Source: Herminiimonas sp.
GTDB taxonomy: Bacteria; Pseudomonadota; Gammaproteobacteria; Burkholderiales; Burkholderiaceae_D
Assembly: GCA_028292265.1 (NCBI GenBank)
Contig: JAQGMR010000027.1
Span: forward strand, 29,380 to 93,379
DNA: 64,000 nucleotides
Direction of reading: 5' to 3'
The notes under the pieces were generated by a model. It ran no database searches, was not told the origin of the DNA, and saw only the letters and a program-made list of their open reading frames with translations. The translations under genes and the position numbers were made by a program. Positions 1 to 7,963 of the stretch are shown here, piece after piece; position 1 is the first letter of the stretch; each line of letters opens with the position of its first letter.

Positions 1-120
1 GGCTCGTGGGTTTTTTTTGCCCGGTCCCTATTTAGGCTGGGAAAACAATGACGGCAGGCACCGGTCAGCTTAAAGTGGCGTGATGTATTTTCCCCTGACC
101 CCCAAGTCCCACGCCGCCCA

Positions 121-1422
121 ATGAGTAACGTCGGGTCGGCCCCACCATTACCGGGCATCACCGCCAAGCCGAAGTCCGGTTGGATCCGCAAGCTTGGTCC
201 GGGACTTATTACCGGCGCTGCCGACGATGATCCAAGCGGCATCGCAACCTATTCGCAGGCCGGCGCGCAGTTTGGCTTCGGCATGCTGTGGACCCTGCTT
301 TTCACTTGGCCGCTCATGGTGGGCATACAGACCGTAAGCGCGCGCATCGGCCGCGTTTCCGGCCACGGCCTCGCCACCAACATTCGGCGTCACTACCCTC
401 GCTGGCTCCTGTACTTTATCGTCGGCCTGCTGGTCGTGGCCAACACCATCAACATCGGCGCAGACATTGCCGCGATGGGGGAAGCGGTGACACTCGTGGC
501 GGGCGGATCGGCGCACTTCCACGCCGCAGCCTTTGGCATCGTTTCCGTGGTGCTGCAGGTGCTGGTCCCCTACCGGCGCTACGTACCGATTCTGAAGTGG
601 CTGACGCTTGCGCTGCTGGCCTATGTCGGCACAGTGTTCGTAGTCCAGATCCCCTGGATGGCGCTGTTTTCCGCCGCCGCATTGCCGCGCCTCTCGTGGG
701 AGCCGGCATACATCACGACCATGGTGGCCGTCTTCGGGACAACCATCAGCCCGTACCTTTTCTTTTGGCAGGCGTCGCAGGAGGTCGAGGACATGCGCGC
801 GGACCCGGACGCGCGGCCACTGAAGGATGCCCCCCAACAGGCGAGCGCCAACTTCGGCCGGATCAAGGTCGACACCACTATCGGCATGGCGTTTTCCAAT
901 CTCGTCGCCTTCTTCATCATGCTGACCACCGCCGTGACCTTGAACACACATGGCATTACCGACATACAGTCCTCTGCGCAAGCGGCCCTGGCGCTCCGGC
1001 CGATCGCAGGCAACTTCGCGTTCCTGCTCTTTACGATGGGCATTGTCGGCACCGGCCTGCTTGCAATTCCCGTCCTGGCCGGCTCGGCGGCCTATGCGGT
1101 TGCCGGTGCAATGAAGTGGAAAAACAGTCTGGAGGATGTGCCCTCAATTGCCCCGGGCTTCTATGCCATCATCGCCATATCAACCCTGCTTGGCGTTGGC
1201 TTGTGTTTCACGCCGATCGATCCGATCAAGGCGCTATTCTGGAGCGCCGTCCTCAATGGCGTTATTTCGGTTCCCATCATGGCGGTGATGATGTTGATGG
1301 CGGCCCGTTCAGACATCATGGGCAAGCTGGTTATTAGCCGCAGGCTCAAGGTACTGGGCTGGCTTTGCACCGGTGTCATGGCCATTGTCGTACTGGCCAT
1401 GTTTACGACGCCGTCGTCGTGA
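121..1422 (+). CDS. NRAMP-family divalent metal transporter (atypical motif)
   Basis: This 433-residue polytopic inner-membrane protein belongs to the NRAMP family of proton-coupled divalent-cation importers. About eleven hydrophobic segments are visible. The first helix carries D37-P38-S39-G40 where classical MntH proteins have DPGN. The sixth-helix region reads I209-S210-P211-Y212 where MntH has MPH. Both are the metal-coordinating unwound segments, so ion selectivity may differ from Mn2+/Fe2+ uptake; NRAMP-related magnesium transporters are known to have lost the same residues. The ATG at 121 starts just before a conserved soluble N-terminus. No manganese riboswitch or MntR-like box was recognised in the 120 bases upstream. 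The gene stands alone, followed by a patatin gene 65 bp away. Confidence 0.85.
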   Translation: MSNVGSAPPLPGITAKPKSGWIRKLGPGLITGAADDDPSGIATYSQAGAQFGFGMLWTLLFTWPLMVGIQTVSARIGRVSGHGLATNIRRHYPRWLLYFIVGLLVVANTINIGADIAAMGEAVTLVAGGSAHFHAAAFGIVSVVLQVLVPYRRYVPILKWLTLALLAYVGTVFVVQIPWMALFSAAALPRLSWEPAYITTMVAVFGTTISPYLFFWQASQEVEDMRADPDARPLKDAPQQASANFGRIKVDTTIGMAFSNLVAFFIMLTTAVTLNTHGITDIQSSAQAALALRPIAGNFAFLLFTMGIVGTGLLAIPVLAGSAAYAVAGAMKWKNSLEDVPSIAPGFYAIIAISTLLGVGLCFTPIDPIKALFWSAVLNGVISVPIMAVMMLMAARSDIMGKLVISRRLKVLGWLCTGVMAIVVLAMFTTPSS

Positions 1423-1487
1423 TGCATCGCGTGCTCGACTGGAGTATGGTCTGAGGCAGTAGCGCTCTCCTCATAAGGCACAGTGCA

Positions 1488-2684
1488 ATGGCAAGTGTAC
1501 GCAAACGGCGTCCCCGTAGCCCGCAAGGCGTTGACAGCAGCACCGCCTTGCCCGGACAGGTCGTCCTGGTGCTGCAAGGTGGGGGGGCGCTTGGCGCCTA
1601 CCATGCCGGCGTTTATCAAGCCTTGCACGAATCGAAGATCGAGCCGGACTGGGTTATTGGCACATCAATCGGCGCGATTAATGGCGCGCTGATTGCCGGA
1701 AATCCTGCCGGAAATCGACTTGACCGGCTGCGGGCTTTTTGGCAAGGCGTGCAGCCTCAACAAGGCTTTTCGCTGCTGGGCATGCCGCGTTCCATGCATA
1801 GTACGCTCGGCCAATTAGTCACCATGATGCAGGGCGTACCGCAGTTCTTCGCCCCAAATCCCATGGCGCTGTTCGGGTTACATGCACAAGTGGGAACCGC
1901 GAATGCCGCCTTGTACACCACCGCGCCGCTACGTCAAAGTCTCGCCGGCATGCTGAATTTTGACTGCCTGAACGCGGGTAGTACGCGGCTTTCCCTCGGC
2001 GCAGTGAATACAAGAAGCGGCGAGATGACCTACTTCGACAGCCGCGAGCAAGCCCTTGGCATGGACCACATACTTGCCTCCGGCGCGCTACCGCCGGCCT
2101 TTCCGGCGGTCCGCGTCGACGGCGACTACTACTGGGACGGCGGCATCTACTCGAATACCCCGATGGAGGCCGTGCTGGACGACCGCCCGCGCCGCGATTC
2201 CGTCATCTTTACGGTCGATGTGTGGAATCCGGAAGGGGTGCTGCCGCAATCGCTGTGGCAGGTGGCGGAGCGAAGCAAGGACATCCAGTTTGCAAGCCGT
2301 GCGAGAAGCCATCTGGCGCGACAAAGGCAGATCCATCACTTGCGTCACGTGATCTCTGAACTGGCCAACGCTTTACCCGAAAAACTGCGCGACTCCGAGA
2401 AGATCAGGGATCTGACATCGTGGGGCTGCCGGACCACCATGCACGTGGTGCGACTCCAGGCAGCGGCAATCGACGGCGAAGACCATATGAAGGATATCGA
2501 TTTTACGGCAACAGGCATTGCGGCCCGCTGGCAGGCGGGCTACGACGACACTCGCGCCGTGCTCGACCGCGCGCCCTGGAACCAGCCCGTGGATCCGATT
2601 GAAGGCGTTGTGGTCCACGACGTGGCGCCCCGTGCCGTGGCCCCTTCCACCAGAAGCGATTCGTTGGAGCGTCGGCCGAAATAG
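1488..2684 (+). CDS. Patatin-like phospholipase, DUF3734 type
   Basis: The 398-residue product is a serine lipid acyl hydrolase of the patatin family. An oxyanion-hole motif GGGALGAY lies near residues 31-38, the nucleophile elbow GTSIG has Ser60, and the catalytic Asp217 sits in a DGG motif, so the Ser-Asp dyad is complete. The C-terminal third matches the DUF3734 extension common in proteobacterial patatins linked to polyhydroxybutyrate or lipid turnover. The first 25 residues are basic and lack a signal peptide, so the enzyme is probably cytoplasmic or membrane-peripheral. It follows the metal transporter on the same strand, but nothing suggests a functional link. Confidence 0.85.
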   Translation: MASVRKRRPRSPQGVDSSTALPGQVVLVLQGGGALGAYHAGVYQALHESKIEPDWVIGTSIGAINGALIAGNPAGNRLDRLRAFWQGVQPQQGFSLLGMPRSMHSTLGQLVTMMQGVPQFFAPNPMALFGLHAQVGTANAALYTTAPLRQSLAGMLNFDCLNAGSTRLSLGAVNTRSGEMTYFDSREQALGMDHILASGALPPAFPAVRVDGDYYWDGGIYSNTPMEAVLDDRPRRDSVIFTVDVWNPEGVLPQSLWQVAERSKDIQFASRARSHLARQRQIHHLRHVISELANALPEKLRDSEKIRDLTSWGCRTTMHVVRLQAAAIDGEDHMKDIDFTATGIAARWQAGYDDTRAVLDRAPWNQPVDPIEGVVVHDVAPRAVAPSTRSDSLERRPK

Positions 2685-2847
2685 CACCGGCGGCGACATG
2701 GCGCGTCTCCGGGGCAACGGTTTCGCGACGCAAAGGTGGACGCGCCGCAAAACCATGGACACAGGCCCTCCTGCGTCATTAGAATCGCGACTGAAGAGCC
2801 GGCGTGTTCCCCGCGACGGATCGACTCCCACCCTCAGCAGAGACTTC

Positions 2848-3003
2848 ATGCGCCGCTTATCCAGGTCCAGAACAGTTTTCCAGAGTGACCACCTCGTGCC
2901 AAGCGGTGTTGAACCGGTGGCTGGATCCGTTGCCCGCGTCGCCGACTTCATCCCGGCGGAACGCGAGCGTCTCTCGGCAAGATTGCGAAACGAGCCGGCA
3001 TGA
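2848..3003 (+). CDS. Possible small ORF overlapping chrA start
   Basis: The frame ends in a TGA that overlaps the ATG of the chromate transporter gene by 4 bp (ATGA), an arrangement typical of translational coupling. From the ATG at 2848 it would encode 51 residues, arginine-rich at the N-terminus, with no recognisable domain. The last 35 codons have the strong third-position GC typical of real genes here, but the earlier part does not, and the Shine-Dalgarno sequence is poor. It is the only candidate in the 315-bp gap between the patatin and chrA genes. It may be spurious. Confidence 0.2.
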   Translation: MRRLSRSRTVFQSDHLVPSGVEPVAGSVARVADFIPAERERLSARLRNEPA

Positions 3004-4271
3004 CCGCAGAACAGGCGCCAAGCATCGATCCCTTATCCCTCCCTCCGTTACGCCGCCACGCCGACAATCCGCTCCATGTGTTCCTGGTCTTTTTGCGGCT
3101 CGGCCTCACCTCGTTCGGCGGCCCCATTGCGCACCTCGGCTATTTCCGGACGGAGTTCGTCGAGCGTCGGCGCTGGCTTGATGAAGCCGCCTATGCGCGA
3201 CTGGTCGCGCTTTGCCAGTTACTTCCAGGCCCGGCCAGCAGTCAGGTAGGGATCGCACTCGGGTTGATGCGTTGCGGCTACCCGGGCGCGGTCGCTGCCT
3301 GGCTCGGATTCACCGCGCCGTCCGCTATCGTGCTTATCCTGTTCGGCATGCTGGTCGCAAAGTCCGGGTGGGTGCTGCACCTTGAATGGCTGCATGGACT
3401 CCTGGTGGCGGCCGTCGCGGTCGTGGCGCAGGCGCTGTGGGCAATGGGGCGAAGTCTATGTCCGGACGCGAGACGCGCCACGGTAGCTGTAGCCGGCGCG
3501 TGCGCAGCGCTCGCCATGCCGGGCGTTGTTGGGCAGATCCTCGTTATCGCGGGCGGAGCCATAGCGGGCATTCTGATTGCAGGCCCTGCGATGCCGCTGG
3601 TCGATCGGCGCGTGTCCGGTTCGAACCCGACAGCGGCCACCGGCATGAGCCGTCGCTCCGGCCTGCTGTTGCTGACCCTGCTGGCAGCGCTTCTGGCAGG
3701 CTTGCCGGTGCTGGCTCAAGTCACGGCCTGGTATCCCATAGCGCTTTTTGATGAGTTCTTCCGCACCGGTTCTTTGGTCTTTGGAGGCGGCCACGTGGTA
3801 CTGCCGCTATTGCAGGCATCCGTGGTGCCGCGCGGTTGGCTTTCCAACGAACTGTTCCTGGCCGGCTATGGCCTCACGCAGGCGGTGCCAGGCCCGCTCT
3901 TTACCTTCGCAGCCTATCTGGGCAGCGCCTCATCTCAAACTCCCAACGGATGGATTGGCGGCATCGTGGCGGTTTTCGCGATCTTCCTGCCCTCGTTCCT
4001 GGTCGTGTGCGGTGCGCTTCCTTTCGTGGAAGTCTGGAACAGCCATCCGAAAGCAGGCAAGGCCCTGGCTGGCATCAACGCCGCCGTGGTCGGTTTGCTG
4101 TTGGCAGCCTTCTACAATCCGATCTGGACCAGCGCCATTGCCAGCGCCTTCGACTTCGGCCTCGCGGCCGCAGCCTTTGTGCTGCTGGTCTTCTGGAAAT
4201 GCCCGCCCTGGCTGGTGGTCATGCTTGCTGCGCTGGCCTCGGCGCTTTTCCGCCTCGCAGGATTCCATTAG
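3000..4271 (+). CDS. chrA: Chromate transporter, ChrA (CHR) family
   Basis: This 423-residue integral membrane protein is a two-domain CHR-family transporter. ChrA exports chromate and lowers its toxicity. The first half contains the family hallmarks FLRLGLTSFGGP near residues 29-40 and QLLPGPASSQVG near residues 80-91. The second half repeats the pattern with TGSLVFGGGHVVLPLL and a second AVPGPLFTFAAYLG motif, so both CHR halves are intact and the length is normal. No ChrB-type regulator lies beside it, so regulation is not visible. It is convergent with the DUF4142 gene. Whether the substrate is chromate or sulfate-like cannot be read from sequence. Confidence 0.9.
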   Translation: MTAEQAPSIDPLSLPPLRRHADNPLHVFLVFLRLGLTSFGGPIAHLGYFRTEFVERRRWLDEAAYARLVALCQLLPGPASSQVGIALGLMRCGYPGAVAAWLGFTAPSAIVLILFGMLVAKSGWVLHLEWLHGLLVAAVAVVAQALWAMGRSLCPDARRATVAVAGACAALAMPGVVGQILVIAGGAIAGILIAGPAMPLVDRRVSGSNPTAATGMSRRSGLLLLTLLAALLAGLPVLAQVTAWYPIALFDEFFRTGSLVFGGGHVVLPLLQASVVPRGWLSNELFLAGYGLTQAVPGPLFTFAAYLGSASSQTPNGWIGGIVAVFAIFLPSFLVVCGALPFVEVWNSHPKAGKALAGINAAVVGLLLAAFYNPIWTSAIASAFDFGLAAAAFVLLVFWKCPPWLVVMLAALASALFRLAGFH

Positions 4272-4370
4272 CCAACGCCGGCGTTTCGGCGCTCGCGCAC
4301 GGCCGCAAGCATCTGATTGTACTGCGCTGGTTACGCTGCAAAACCGAACAGCATCCGGCCAAGGTCAACG

Positions 4371-4883
4371 TCACGAACCCTGCTTCACCCTTTGTTCAAG
4401 ATCGCGGGCCATCTTGAGGTGTTGCTGCAGCGTTGGCAGCGTTTCGCTCGCAAACGCCTTGACGTCGGGGTCGGTCGCGCCGCCTGCTTCCTTCGTGAAG
4501 TCCTTCACGTCTTTTTCATGGTCAGCCACATTGTGCTTCATGAACGCCTTGTCGAAAGTGGCGCCAGATGCTGCCTTCAGCATGCCGTAAGCGGCCGTAT
4601 CCTTGACCGGCGGGGAGTCTGGCAAGTCGATCTTCTTGGCCTTGCCGAGCGCCGCAATCTTTTCGTTGGCGGCGGAGTGGCCGGCAATCATCTTTTGGGC
4701 AAATTCCTTGACCGCCGGATTGCTACTTTTCTCAAGAGCCAGCTTGCAAACCTTGACTTCCGCCAGCCCGTCCTGCATGGCGGTACTGAGAAATTTTTTT
4801 GGGGACGGGGCGTCTGCCGCCGATGCGGAGGAGAACAGCAGAACGTACAGTGCTGTCCCAAGAAAAATGGGAACGCGCTTCAT
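4371..4883 (-). CDS. Exported DUF4142 protein
   Basis: A 170-residue protein begins with a Sec signal peptide (MKRVPIFLGTALYVLLFSSASA, cut after ASA near residue 22). The mature part is a helical bundle of the DUF4142 family, a ferritin-like fold related to DUF305, with the family-typical stretch around VKEFAQKMIAGHS. These proteins are periplasmic and often belong to stress regulons; the biochemical role is unknown. The ATG is supported by AAAGGA 6 bases upstream. It faces chrA across a 99-bp gap. Confidence 0.85.
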   Translation of the reverse strand: MKRVPIFLGTALYVLLFSSASAADAPSPKKFLSTAMQDGLAEVKVCKLALEKSSNPAVKEFAQKMIAGHSAANEKIAALGKAKKIDLPDSPPVKDTAAYGMLKAASGATFDKAFMKHNVADHEKDVKDFTKEAGGATDPDVKAFASETLPTLQQHLKMARDLEQRVKQGS

Positions 4884-5095
4884 GGAAATTCCTTTAGTAG
4901 TGACTGAATCTCCGCCGGAAGCAAAAGCCGCACCACGCCTCTCGCGACCACCATCCTTCCGTCGGCCCGATTCCGGGATCCGGGGGACGATGCACTGGCC
5001 TCGCGGCTGAAAAGCCGTCTGTATTCACGACGAACGCAGCGCACCGTAGCAAGTCCAAACCGCAAGAAGCCCAGTCCCGAAAAAACGCGTTTGCC

Positions 5096-5515
5096 ATGCA
5101 AGATTTTCACAATCTCGAACGATTCGTCGACGCGCAACAAGGCGTCATCGATACCGTCCGCCGCGAACTGGCGCGCGGCAAGAAGCAGACGCATTGGATC
5201 TGGTTTATCTTTCCGCAAATTGCCGGCCTTGGCCATAGCACGATGGCGACGCGCTTCGCCATCGCCAGCCTGGAAGAAGCATCAGCCTACCTCTCACATG
5301 CGGTGCTCGGCCCGCGATTGCTGGAGTGCTGTCAACTCATGCTTGCAGCCGGAGAAAAACCGATAGGGCAGATCCTTCCGTCGCCAGACGACCTGAAATT
5401 CCGCTCCTCCATGACGCTTTTCTCACGGGCGACCACGGATAACGCTGTCTTCAATGCCTGCCTGGAAAAATATTTCGACGGCGTTCCAGACCCGGCTACG
5501 CTGTCGCGCCTATGA
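5096..5515 (+). CDS. DUF1810 family protein
   Basis: A 139-residue cytoplasmic protein matches the DUF1810 family over its whole length. It starts with the typical DLxRFVxAQ-like opening (HNLERFVDAQQ) and has the conserved block KQTHWIWFIFPQ, followed by the GLGHS motif and the RLLECC helix. It has no signal peptide or membrane segment. The molecular function of the family is unknown. No convincing Shine-Dalgarno sequence precedes the ATG at 5096, but the family N-terminus begins here. It is convergent with the cupin gene. Confidence 0.85.
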   Translation: MQDFHNLERFVDAQQGVIDTVRRELARGKKQTHWIWFIFPQIAGLGHSTMATRFAIASLEEASAYLSHAVLGPRLLECCQLMLAAGEKPIGQILPSPDDLKFRSSMTLFSRATTDNAVFNACLEKYFDGVPDPATLSRL

Positions 5516-5553
5516 CATCACAGGGCCGGTCGCGCAGTATGCATACCGCAAAC

Positions 5554-5883
5554 TCAGTCAACGATAAAGAGCTTCGCGCCGTCAACCGTGGACGACCGAT
5601 GGGGCTCGCAGTCATCTCCTACCTGGTAACTCATTCCGGCAGTCAGGACGAAGATGCGTCCATCCTTCGTCTCGGTATGCAGTTCCCCTTCAACACAGAA
5701 CAGGATGTGACCCTTCACGCACCAGTGGTCGGCCACGTAGCCCGGCGAATATTGCACAAGTCGCACCCGTATGTCGCCGAACTGTCGGGTCCGCCAGATT
5801 GCCAGGCCAGCGTCGCCCTTGTGCTCAGTCGGCTCGACCTGACTCCAGTCGGTGGTGCCGAAGGGAATGGACGCCATCTTCAT
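5554..5883 (-). CDS. DHCW-motif cupin-fold protein
   Basis: This 109-residue single-domain cupin carries the family hallmark A-D-H-W-C followed by GHILFCVEGEL, near residues 51-68. The motif places His and Cys at the cupin metal-binding position in place of the usual two histidines. Such proteins are small cytoplasmic beta-barrels of unknown activity. The start is supported by AAGGAG 9 bases upstream of the ATG; a second in-frame ATG two codons later is also possible. The DUF3820 gene lies about 45 bp upstream on the same strand, so the two may be cotranscribed. Confidence 0.85.
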   Translation of the reverse strand: MKMASIPFGTTDWSQVEPTEHKGDAGLAIWRTRQFGDIRVRLVQYSPGYVADHWCVKGHILFCVEGELHTETKDGRIFVLTAGMSYQVGDDCEPHRSSTVDGAKLFIVD

Positions 5884-5927
5884 CGGGGACTTCTCCTTAA
5901 AAGGGGTGCGTTTGAAATGGCGCGTGC

Positions 5928-6170
5928 TCAGCGCGGTGGCTTGTCAGGCGCGGCGTCGCGCTGCCGCAGCGGATCAATCAAGTGGCGCATGGCATTGTGG
6001 TCAAGCTCATACATCAGTGCGAGTAGGCCACCCAGTTCGCCACGCGGAAATCCCTCACGGGCGAACCACCCAAGATAATGCCCTGGCAAGTCGGCGAGCA
6101 GCCGCCCCTTGTATTTACCGTAAGGCATTTCCAGCGTTACCAGGCGCTGCAGGACTTCAGGATCCGTCAT
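5928..6170 (-). CDS. DUF3820 family protein
   Basis: An 80-residue protein of the DUF3820 family, described in other proteobacteria as a putative quorum-sensing-regulated virulence factor. The conserved core MPYGKYKGRLLADLP and the following LGWFAREGFP segment are intact. The longest frame begins 20 codons upstream at 6230, but those residues lack conservation. The ATG at 6170 is preceded by a GGGGCAAGG purine stretch and begins the family-like MTDPEVLQ. It reads toward the cupin gene and may form a two-gene unit with it. Confidence 0.75.
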   Translation of the reverse strand: MTDPEVLQRLVTLEMPYGKYKGRLLADLPGHYLGWFAREGFPRGELGGLLALMYELDHNAMRHLIDPLRQRDAAPDKPPR

Positions 6171-6505
6171 GGCCTTGCCCCGCTGAAAAAACGGCAGGAG
6201 CAGACGATAGAAACAGTCGCTGTATGCCACAACGTTGCGGGAGACCCTTGGGTCTTTGTGCCATCTGTATTGAATCGTCTTGCACTCACCTTCATCCTAA
6301 TTTCTCCGACGTCTACGCACTGGCGTTGCATATTCCGCTTAAAAATATCAACTTTGGTCTGTTCAGTTGCACGACGAAACGTGCGGTCGGCATGCGGTGA
6401 CGCTATAGTGATTCGCTCGGCTATGATCGGCATGAAAACTCGACTGCTCGGTCACTTGCCATAGAAGTTTAAATCCGAAAATTGATTACCCGCCTGGAGA
6501 CCGCA

Positions 6506-6712
6506 ATGAACGAAGAATCCTTTAATCTCAGCATGCGCAAATTCTTGAAGACGGTCGGCGTTGGATCGCAAAACGAAATTGAAAAGGCAGTCGCGAAGGC
6601 CATCGCCGAAAATTCCATCAGCGGCACAGAAACCTTGCCGGCTAAAATGACGCTGGAAATCGCCGGGCTAAAGCTGCATGTCAGCTTCGACGGCCAGATC
6701 GTGCTGGCTTGA
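6506..6712 (+). CDS. DUF6494 family small protein
   Basis: A 68-residue protein starting MNEESFNLSMRKFLKTVGV, which matches the conserved opening of the DUF6494 family of small proteobacterial proteins. The second half is a short amphipathic stretch ending in LKLHVSFDGQIVLA. The function is unknown. An in-frame ATG-like codon lies 8 codons upstream (6482), but GGAGA ends 6 bases before the ATG at 6506, which is therefore preferred. The roughly 335 bp between this gene and the divergent DUF3820 gene hold no other gene I can support. Confidence 0.75.
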   Translation: MNEESFNLSMRKFLKTVGVGSQNEIEKAVAKAIAENSISGTETLPAKMTLEIAGLKLHVSFDGQIVLA

Positions 6713-6847
6713 TGAAGGAAGCGGGCGCACTGCCGCAATGCCTTTCATTCCCGAAGAGCCCGCGCCGCGTCATTTTGCTGCGGTGAAGCGACAGGCCATG
6801 TGCACCCGCCGCCTCCACAGACGCTGAATCGCTGGCAGCAACCGCGC

Positions 6848-7852
6848 CTACTCCAGGTGCACCCCGGCCTTCTTGACGACCGTGGCCCAGCGCGCCAGGT
6901 CGTCGTGAATTAATTTTTCCAATTCCACGGGTGTGCTGCTCTCGAGGATCGCACCTTGCGCGGTCATCCGCGCTTTCAACGCCGGATCGGCAAGGATGCG
7001 CGCCATGCGCTCGTTCAGCAACTTGACGATTTCAGGCGGCGTGCCCGCGGGCGCCATCAGGGCAAACCAGTTCTTGCCGTCGAAACCGGCAACGCCAGCT
7101 TCGGTCATGGTGGGAAGGTCCGGGTACTCGGGCAGGCGCTGCGCGCTCAGGACCGCAAGCGCCTTAAGACTGCCTTTTTTTACCATCGGCATCGACGATG
7201 TGACGCTGTCAAAGAACAGGTTGACGTTACCCGCGATAAGGTCGGTCATGACGGTACTGCTGCCACGGTAGGGCACATGGACGATGTCGGTCCCGGTAGA
7301 GATCTTGAACAGTTCGAGCTCCATGTGCGACAGCGTACCGTTGCCCTGCGAGGCCGAGTTAAGCTTGCCCGGTTGTGAGCGCGCCAGCGCTATCAGTTCC
7401 TTGACCGTGTTGGCCTTCACTGCCGAGTTGGCCACCAGCACGTGCGGCACCTGGCCGACCAGCGTGATCGGTGCGAAGCTCTTGACGACGTCGTACGACA
7501 CCTTGCTATACACGTTGGCTGCAATACAGATTGAACCGGAGGCCATTAGCAGCGTGTAACCGTCCGGCGCCGCCTTGGCAACAACATCATTGCCAATCGT
7601 ACTTCCCGCGCCGGGCCGGTTTTCCACAATCACCGGTTGGCCCAGCGACTTCGATAACTCCTGACCGATGGCCCGCCCGAGCACGTCAGTCGCGCCGGCC
7701 GGCGGGAACGGTATGACCAGGCGGATCGGCTTGTCCGGGTACCCCGCGGCGTGTGCCGGCGCTGGCGCAAGGGAGAGCAGCAGGCTGGCCGCCGCAAGCG
7801 CAACGGAGACAAACGATGGAAGGCGGGACAGGCAAAGTGAAGGTTGTGGCAC
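6848..7852 (-). CDS. Bug/TctC-type solute-binding protein
   Basis: This periplasmic binding protein of about 334 residues belongs to the tripartite-tricarboxylate-transporter receptor (Bug) family, which binds carboxylates. Its signal peptide ends at PAHAA. The mature part opens with YPDKPIRLVIPFPPAGATD, the family signature, and has ENRPGAGSTIG and the AAPDGYTLL motif. The longest frame begins at ATG 7888, but AAGGAG lies 6 bases before a GTG at 7852 (VPQPSLC), which is the better start. No TctA/TctB membrane genes are nearby, so it is an orphan receptor, as is common in Burkholderiales. The ligand is unknown. Confidence 0.9.
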   Translation of the reverse strand: MPQPSLCLSRLPSFVSVALAAASLLLSLAPAPAHAAGYPDKPIRLVIPFPPAGATDVLGRAIGQELSKSLGQPVIVENRPGAGSTIGNDVVAKAAPDGYTLLMASGSICIAANVYSKVSYDVVKSFAPITLVGQVPHVLVANSAVKANTVKELIALARSQPGKLNSASQGNGTLSHMELELFKISTGTDIVHVPYRGSSTVMTDLIAGNVNLFFDSVTSSMPMVKKGSLKALAVLSAQRLPEYPDLPTMTEAGVAGFDGKNWFALMAPAGTPPEIVKLLNERMARILADPALKARMTAQGAILESSTPVELEKLIHDDLARWATVVKKAGVHLE

Positions 7853-7963
7853 GCGGTGCTCCTTGTTATGGGAAACGTTCCTTAGCATAAAGGAAGTGCG
7901 ACCGCTGGTCGACCGGTCGCGGTCGTGCCGCCCCGTTTTATGCCGGCCGGGTGCCGGGGTGCG

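Noticed and set aside
148..981. Minus-strand open frame opposite the NRAMP-like gene
   Set aside because: The translation is arginine/histidine-rich without conserved motifs, whereas the plus strand encodes a clear transporter.
3618..3634. GGTTCGAACCC, resembling a tRNA T-loop
   Set aside because: It lies inside the well-supported chrA reading frame, and no acceptor stem, anticodon arm or CCA can be folded around it.
4274..4285. AACGCCGGCGTT palindrome between chrA and the DUF4142 gene, considered as a shared terminator
   Set aside because: The stem is only 6 bp with no loop and no T-tract on either strand.
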